A DNA stretch of 64,000 nt from Arctopsyche grandis. Its lineage: Eukaryota > Arthropoda > Insecta > Trichoptera > Hydropsychidae. Each line of letters starts with the position of its first letter. Position 1 is the first letter of the stretch. Shown piece after piece: positions 57,522 through 64,000 of the stretch. The stretch is from the NCBI RefSeq assembly GCF_051622035.1, contig NC_135362.1, positions 15,971,501 through 16,035,500 of the forward strand, written 5' to 3'. Below the pieces are notes generated by a model, which made no database searches, was not told where the DNA came from, and saw nothing but the letters and a program-made list of their open reading frames with translations. A program made the position numbers and the translations under genes.

Positions 57522-57922
57522 AGGTCTGTTCATACCTATCCAGCACGACCGAAATCCTGCAAGTGTCCTGCAAGTATGGACAATATTCTTTAGTACACTC
57601 TATATGGACGCGCATGAATGCGTAAATGCGCATGAATGCGTAAATGCGCATGCGCGAATGGAGTATGAATATGTCCATATAATGTACTATGGGGGATGAA
57701 CGAATGAGACGACTGGCATGTTAATGCACGTGTTTTATTTATGACAGCTGAAGGCAGAGTGAGGTAGCTACTCTGAACACAGCCGAGTTGGTCCCCACTC
57801 GCAGGAAGGTGATCAAACTCGACCATGTCGTATAGCGAGCCGCCACAGTACCAAAGAATACTATCCGCACTTGCATGACACCTGCAAGATACGGGTCGTG
57901 CTGGATAGGTATGAACAGACCT
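57522..57922. mobile_element. Inverted-repeat MITE split by a TRIM solo LTR
   Basis: Left end AGGTCTGTTCATACCTATCC, right end complement identical over the first 20 bp and continuing AGCACGACC. TAA flanks both sides (57519-57521, 57923-57925); a TTAA target with one slipped base is an alternative. Without the solo LTR it is about 237 bp. It lies about 350 bp upstream of the Rpn13 ATG. Confidence 0.7.
57688..57847 (-). mobile_element. Solo LTR of the TRIM element
   Basis: 160 bp. On the minus strand it runs from TGTGGCGGCTCGC to TCATCCCCCATA, matching the LTRs at 39839 and 40774 over its length. It is flanked by GTAC at 57684-57687 and 57848-57851. This independently confirms the LTR limits (TG...TA) and the 4-bp target duplication. 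Confidence 0.85.
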
Positions 57923-57925
57923 TAA

Positions 57926-58704
57926 ATCACACGTGTTGAGACCTAAAAGTTTTAGAGAACACATGTATCATTCCATAATAAAAATCAATCTCGTTCTATC
58001 TAAATATCAAATCAAACACGTACGAAGAAATACGATTTTACCATAAAACCACGACCCTAATACTTAAGAAACAAAAGATGACCGATTGAATTCAATTTCA
58101 TTTACAGCATACACAGGAAAAATGAAGTCGATTTCCTACGGAGACAAAAGGGTCATTACCATCTGATATGCTCCAGATCCCTGCGCTGCAAAAGACCAAG
58201 CGCCCGCATGCTCATTTCATACTTTTGTCTCGGCTTTTGCCATTTTAAACTTGCCAGAAAAACTCAATTTTAAGAATTGCCAATCATCAATGTACATCGA
58301 AATGGCATCTGCGCAACCCCATTTATATCTCGTCTTTCGTACATGCTGAAATTCAAACAGTTAAAATGCAATCAAAAGAGCATGCAGGCTGGTGGTTTGC
58401 AATCATTTGCAGCAAACCCGCTCTTGATAGGACCCCTTCTATGACTAGCAAAATACGTCATCGATCTTGAAATCCACTCTATACATACTATACATACATC
58501 AAACCAGCCAACCCAACAGACTTATATTACAACCGCACACCATCTAATCGCCCCTTCATTGAGTAATGACGTTTACTAATATACATATGTATAATATGGA
58601 GCCCTGCTAAAACATATCGTACCTCTACCTGTCTATAACGGGCCACAAGATGTCTATACAAAATAAATTTTCTCAAAGGCGTCAAATAAAAATCATATGT
58701 TATA
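57926..58704. other. No recognisable feature
   Basis: Intergenic AT-rich sequence; frames here are short and unconvincing. Confidence 0.5.
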
Positions 58705-58870
58705 GTTTCAACGGTTCGGTGATTACATCCCAAATGTGAATCGTTACCAGCATAACCACCGCTACAAAAATCGCTCGGGCGGATCTCCTGTCGCATGAAA
58801 ATTCATCGCACAGGAAAATTTCCGTACAAAAAGCTGCCCAAATATTATTCAGCAAATGCTTTTTTTTACA
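58705..58870 (-). repeat. Dispersed repeat, copy 2
   Basis: Diverged inverted copy of part of 43800-44135: the complement carries TTTTCCTGTGCGATGAATTT, GAGCGATTTTTGTAGCGG and TTCACATTTGGGATGTAATC. No boundaries or target duplication identified. Confidence 0.5.
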
Positions 58871-59399
58871 AGATTTAGGCAATTATCCCGTTTACCAGTT
58901 TCAACGCATACGAATCGGTATCTAAAACGTAAATACAACCAAAATTTATACTGTAAAGTGGAAATTTGAATATCAGTGTTCGTCGTACGGTTAATGACCA
59001 GCACTCGTCGTTTAATCAGTGATTGGGACTCAACAGCTTGTGAAAGAGCTACACTCGATAGCCAATGAGATTTCGCAATTAATCATCTCACTGCATTGAA
59101 TATACGTTTAATATAAAAGGTCGGCGAATTAATGTTACTAGTATACAATTTCACACAGAGAATTCATAGCACAATTACAGAACAAATTCATGATCTTCAC
59201 AGATTTTAGGCAGGAATAACTCTACGGACTAAAAATGAGTTAAAGTATATCATTAACGATAATTTAAAAAGGAAACTACCTGAGTGTAGTCAATTTAACT
59301 ATTAAATGATTATATTTGAATTGACGCGATAATTTTTGACATGCCAAAAGTAGGAGTATGGCCGTATAGTTGGGTAACTTAGTGTGCGAGTTTCGTGTC

Positions 59400-59573
59400 A
59401 GTGGTGGTTTGTTGTGCGGTCGAGAGAGACTGTGCCCCTGCGAGCGTCGCCCCCGTGCGTCGAGAGCGCCTCCGCCCCCCGTTCGCCCCCCGTTGGTACC
59501 CCACCCCGCCCGCTCCGCCCCACGATGAGTCTCGACGAGCGGGGCGCCCCCGCCGACTCGCACTTCTCACCCG
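59400..59573 (+). promoter_or_regulatory. GC-rich start region and possible first coding exon
   Basis: A GC-rich island in AT-rich DNA. TCAGT at 59398-59402 resembles an arthropod initiator, and AGACT 27 bases downstream is one base off a DPE. An ATG at 59525 opens MSLDERGAPADSHFSP and meets a donor, CCCG|GTCAGT, at 59573/59574. No later exon is visible, so the rest of the gene would lie right of the window. The gene is not identified; the island could also serve only as an untranslated exon. Confidence 0.35.
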
Positions 59574-62100
59574 GTCAGTTCTCAACCCTCCCTCGACCTA
59601 CCATTTACGTTTTACTTTTACATTTACACCCACACTCTCCCCATGACATTTGAAGACACTTGCTGAAATGAATCATTCACTGTACCAAAAAACCAGCTTC
59701 CTCTCATTACAGCTATTACAGCTTTACATCGACGCCATTCGCATTTATTATATGATTCATGTAAATTATAAGGCATGAATTGCACTCGAATGTTTCGTGT
59801 GTATTTTCAGTGCGTTTACACAATTTTTTAACGAAATATTGATTTTCATTACAATATCCCAGCGATCATATAATGTACGCAGTTATATTTTTTATTTTGA
59901 TTATTCTTTATATACACTGACAAATCGATTAGAAATATATATGCGTGCAGCAGTTCATTATTATAATGAGATTGTTGATGTAATACAAATTGAACAAATT
60001 GTACAATTGATTCTTTCGAATGGACTTTGTCTCTTATTGATTTGACATCCTCTCATAGTTATTGTTGCAATAGCGATCAATTCATATCCCATATTGTAGC
60101 AAATATGTATAATAAATATGTGATTATACAATTATACTTTAACATTGAAAGTGTTAAATAGTAAAGTAAACCTTCATACAAAATTGTATGGTTTTTTTTT
60201 CAGCTCAGTTTCCACTTTATTTAATTCCAATATAAAGCGTAAAAATTTAAACAAAATTCTTATCGGATTCGTATTTGAATGTTAAATTATTAAATTGTTC
60301 AAGTTTAATTGGTTCGTTTTACGAATGTGGTATGGTTAGTAATTATTTTCGTGATAAGACATGATTATATTTCACGCAATAGTTTGCGTGTATTTCCTAT
60401 ATAAAATTTGTTTATTAATAATCCCACCTACTGAACAAATGTGACCTGTAAGTCTATAGAGTGTAATCTCTTATCTCTTTTCGTCACGGATGTGGAAATT
60501 GTTTAAATTATTTCTCGTTTGATAAAATAAGCATTGGTCTTAACCAAGCAGATTAAATGTAATCTAAAACTTACCATATGTTTATACTATTTAGTTTATG
60601 TACATATGTACAACCAAATTTAAATAATTTTCTATACAAATTGACTATTCAAATTTTTGTATTTTGGTTACAATGACGATGTATGCTTTTGTAAATACAT
60701 ACTATATTTGGCAACGTTTCGTCACCTTTAACTTTTTTTCCAAGTTTATTTATATCACGAGATTCTCAGACATGAAAAATAACAATAAAAGAAAAAAAAA
60801 AGATTCGTAATTGTATATTGTGTAGTCGTTGCCGCCTCTCACCTGGTTGTCATGAGTCATACACTTCAATTTAGGGTTGTCAAAAACCTATGTGTAAATA
60901 CAAATCTAGTTTTGTCTTGTGCACACTGATTTAAATTTTTTTGAAAATGTTTATGTCAATCGTTTTCATACAGATGTATGAAAAAAGGTTACTAAAAAGA
61001 GGAGTAGATAAAATATTAAATATAAATTAATGTGACTAGATAAAAACGATATGCAATACAAAAGATTCCTCTTTTCACCCGCCCGATCAAGATCTCTGCT
61101 GTACAAACTCTAAATATATTAAAAATAAAATAATCTCAAGTTAGGTCACCCATATCAATAATCAAATGCACATTTTAGGGCGAAAACACACTGAATAGTA
61201 CGGAACGTCACGTCCATGGCTCCATGCTGTGACAGTTTGGTTCCCCAAACCAAATTCGTTGGTGTCGTTGCACATGCACATATGTGTGCTTATGTTTCTC
61301 CTACATTTCTTCAAATATGGGATTCACCGTTATCGTTCACTGTCAAGCAATGATAAAATATCACCGAAAACACTCCAGGGGGTGATTTTTGGGACTGTGT
61401 ACCATGTATATGGGCTGGGGGTGCTGCGTTTTTTTCACATGTTTAAAAGTGTCTAAAAAAACACTTACCACGTCCCATTTACATATATAGTATGTTTTCG
61501 CCCTTATACTATAAGCCTTATCTCAACTTCATTTTTCACGTCAAGTCGAGTACATACGCAATACTGGCTTGCTGACGAAATGCTGATCTGCATAAACTGC
61601 AGCCAGTGTGAGACAAATAAACCGTGAGGAAAAAAAACAGCATATTTATCAGTGTCATGTATACTAAACACGAGTAAGAGGAACCAACTACTTTGTACTC
61701 CTACGAACATGTTGAAAAGGTTACATGTCCAAATGCGGGACTTTCCAGGACGACGTTCAATGCGGGAATTTAAATAAATACTTCATATGAGCCGTTATAA
61801 TTGAAAGTGGCATAAGTCCACTTTTCTTTATTTCGAAAAATATCTCGCAAAACATTAAATATAATGTTTTGCGGATTGCGAATATTTAAAAATACTGGTG
61901 GCTTGTATATGTTTATTCTGCTTTTTCCGAGATTCTGGACATATCGAAGAAGTGAGATCAATTTGTGAATCAAGTCAAACAGAAAGTGTTTTCGGAACTG
62001 AAAATTGGCCAATTGGATTTTTAAACGACTTATCAATTTGATTTTTAATATTTTAATATTTAAGAATTTAATTTAATATCAATTTTCTAATTCAAACACA
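59574..62100. other. Possible first intron, otherwise featureless
   Basis: AT-rich, with no domain-bearing frame. The diverged repeat related to 5960-6150 lies at about 61788-62040. Confidence 0.4.
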
Positions 62101-62104
62101 AAAT

Positions 62105-62290
<186 letters not shown>

Positions 62291-62912
62291 GACATAGTCC
62301 AATCTTGAGCAAATTATAAATATACCTACCAATTTTTCAGTATATTTTTTTTATTATTATTAATTTACACATGAATTTTAATATTTTTGTGATATGTGTT
62401 CTGAAACTTTTGATTTTCTTCACAATTAACTCGCGTTAATTATACTCGAAACGATCAATTGACGATAACTGGTTTGTGTCAGCCTTGATCAGTCCAGAGA
62501 ACAGAACAAATGGGTGCGATGAACTTCACAGCTTTGAAAACGGCACTTTTTGTCCGCTGCACTGCTGTCGTTGTGGAAAACTGATTTTTCGCTGTTTTTG
62601 CATCGTAATCATGTATAGGTAGGTATAAATATATCATCAAGGTTTTTAAATAATAATAAAAAATGTGGACAATCTCAGAACAACAGTGTTCGCCAAGTGA
62701 GCTGTTTTTGGGTGTGAACCTTTTTTTTCGACTAATAAAGAACGAATACTAAGAAATTTATATTGTTCTCGCATCCTTTGAAAGGAAATAACTGGAATGA
62801 ATACTTATGGTTAGATTTCAGCGGTGGCGTTTTCATATCCCAGGAAAACGAGTTTCCTATTGTTCTCAATAGTGAACTACATATATTGTTAATAGTGAAC
62901 TATGTATAATAT

Positions 62913-63297
62913 TGTTGCGTAGGGGTGGGTGGAGGATCCAAGTAAAAGGCCAACAGTCGTTTCACAGCATTTATTGATGATTAAGGAGATACACGCACTG
63001 TCACTGCTCAGTCCAGAATGACATGATATCGCCTACGTACCTCCTTATAAAGGGTAGATCTCTCAGGACGCCTAATCTGTTTACCTGTTGTATAGTCACG
63101 TATTCGGATATGTATTTCCACGACATTGGGTCTCCCCGTACCGATTCTGAGAAATAACTAATAACGGTCATTGTTTAGCCTAAATGCACTTAGAGTCCAG
63201 ATATAATCCTTGGAAGTAAGTGCATGCACTTAGTTAATCCGATAACAGATATCCGTTGGTCTAAGTGCAGTTCGCTCAATCCGCGGCGTACGTAACA
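62913..63297 (-). mobile_element. Solo LTR, gypsy-like, second copy
   Basis: Runs from TGTTGCGTAGGGGTGGG to GCGTACGTAACA (385 bp) with flanks ATAT and TTAT (3 of 4). In the minus orientation it has a TATA-like CTTTATAAGG (about 63049-63040) and AATAAATG (about 62975), the same layout as 7430-7754. Internal sequence differs, so they are related families rather than recent copies. A partial start (TGTTGCGTAGAAGTGGGTGG) also occurs at 51887. Confidence 0.6.
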
Positions 63298-63372
63298 TTA
63301 TTGTCAAGTATTGTGAATTGTCAACCCATTTTTTGTCCAAATAGAAACCGGCCGTCGTCCCTTACTTATGGT

Positions 63373-63546
63373 TAGAGGTAGGACCGGAAGCGTGCTTTTT
63401 CCAGGAAACAGGGCGTTTTGGGTCTATTTTCCAGGAAATAGAGGAAACTACAAAGCTGGAGTGCAAAAAAAAAAGATTCATCATAAAAATGAACAATACA
63501 CGACGAACAATAAATAAAGAACGGCACGCTTCCGGTCCTACCTCTA
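63373..63546. mobile_element. 174-bp hAT-type MITE with perfect 8-bp TSD
   Basis: Ends TAGAGGTAGGACCGGAAGCG and its perfect complement at the right. CTTATGGT flanks it at 63365-63372 and 63547-63554. Inside, TTTCCAGGAAA-type blocks repeat. No coding capacity. Perfect ends and duplication suggest a fairly recent insertion. Confidence 0.85.
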
Positions 63547-63877
63547 CTTATGGTATTTTAGTACCTGCTCTGCAGGGATGTAGTGCGAAAAAAGGATTGC
63601 CGGAACGCTGAATTTACTAACTTTAACACCCCCACCCACACTCAAATTATTTTCGTTGAATTTTTTATATTAGCTAATAATGTTTTTTTTAATTGTTTTT
63701 GTCTATGTTTCTTATTCTATTTTGTCTATTTGTAACATATCTAATTATTTTAGACATTAAACAAAATAAGAATATTTTTATAACATTTCATTTTTGCTGT
63801 TATTTTCGTATTATTATTATTATTAGAATATTACTATATAATAATATGAAGTGGTTATAATGAGTGTGTTATAAAGA

Positions 63878-64000
63878 GTAAAAAGATTCAAATACCTGGG
63901 TACCTGGCTGAATGAAGAGATGGACCCAGATGAAGATCTAAGAATCCGCATCGAGATGGCTAGAACAGCATTTATTAAAATGAAGGCGGCGCTTGCAAAC
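63878..64000 (+). pseudogene. LINE reverse transcriptase fragment, cut by window edge
   Basis: An open 41-codon stretch reads VKRFKYLGTWLNEEMDPDED, then LRIRIEMARTAFIKMKAALAN. This is the well-known post-RT block (YLG..., I..RI..AR.AF.KMK) of insect RTE/CR1-type LINEs. It has no stop as far as the edge, so the element may be fairly intact to the right. Upstream sequence is AT-rich and not coding, so the 5' side is truncated or diverged. Confidence 0.65.

Overview
This is an insect nuclear genome window (AT-rich, short introns with GT-AG borders, scattered GC-rich promoter islands, very high transposon load). The gene set (GLYR1/Ndf-type PWWP dehydrogenase, an LRR-Ig receptor, HDAC11, a CYP2-clan P450, NELF-E, Rpn13/ADRM1) and the TE spectrum (BEL/Pao, gypsy-like solo LTRs, RTE and jockey LINEs, tRNA-type SINEs, hAT and TTAA MITEs) suit a holometabolous insect. 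Lepidoptera or a relative is my best guess, not proven. All exon models were built by hand from splice signals, reading phase and family knowledge; no database was searched.

Layout: 1-13 kb is gene-poor and holds a degenerate piggyBac-like copy, two tRNA-like SINEs, hAT MITE copies, two RTE-type LINE remnants (one split by a solo LTR) and a LINE 3' tail. A GC-rich island at 13.2-14.0 kb is the probable promoter and first exon of an LRR-Ig receptor coded at 16224-19735 (+). On the opposite strand, GLYR1/Ndf starts at 30156 and reads leftwards through seven exons to 20771. Its remaining dehydrogenase exons are not in the window, so the receptor gene probably sits inside a >20 kb GLYR1 intron. 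GLYR1 intron 4 (21397-28917) carries a jockey LINE split by a second LINE and by an 82-bp TTAA MITE, plus a dead hAT transposase.

31463-43409 is a nest of transposons whose layers are fixed by target-site duplications (TSDs). A (+) BEL/Pao element (TSD GCTGT) has LTRs that each took a separate insertion of a second LTR family. Its gag-protease frame holds a backward LTR fragment and a TTA-flanked inverted-repeat transposon. That transposon in turn contains a young, pol-deleted (-) BEL/Pao copy (TSD GATGA) and a 1.1-kb TRIM-like element (TSD GCAC). A solo LTR of the TRIM recurs at 57.7 kb.

44.7-57.2 kb is the gene-dense part: HDAC11 (+) converges on a P450 (-), then NELF-E (+) converges on Rpn13 (-). 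NELF-E (promoter-proximal Pol II pausing), HDAC11 (deacylase), GLYR1 (nucleosome/chromatin factor) and Rpn13 (proteasome ubiquitin receptor) are housekeeping or chromatin genes; nothing suggests they work as a cluster. From 57.2 kb to the end there is a possible first exon of another (+) gene at 59.5 kb, a long AT microsatellite, another solo LTR, a hAT MITE and a LINE fragment running off the edge.
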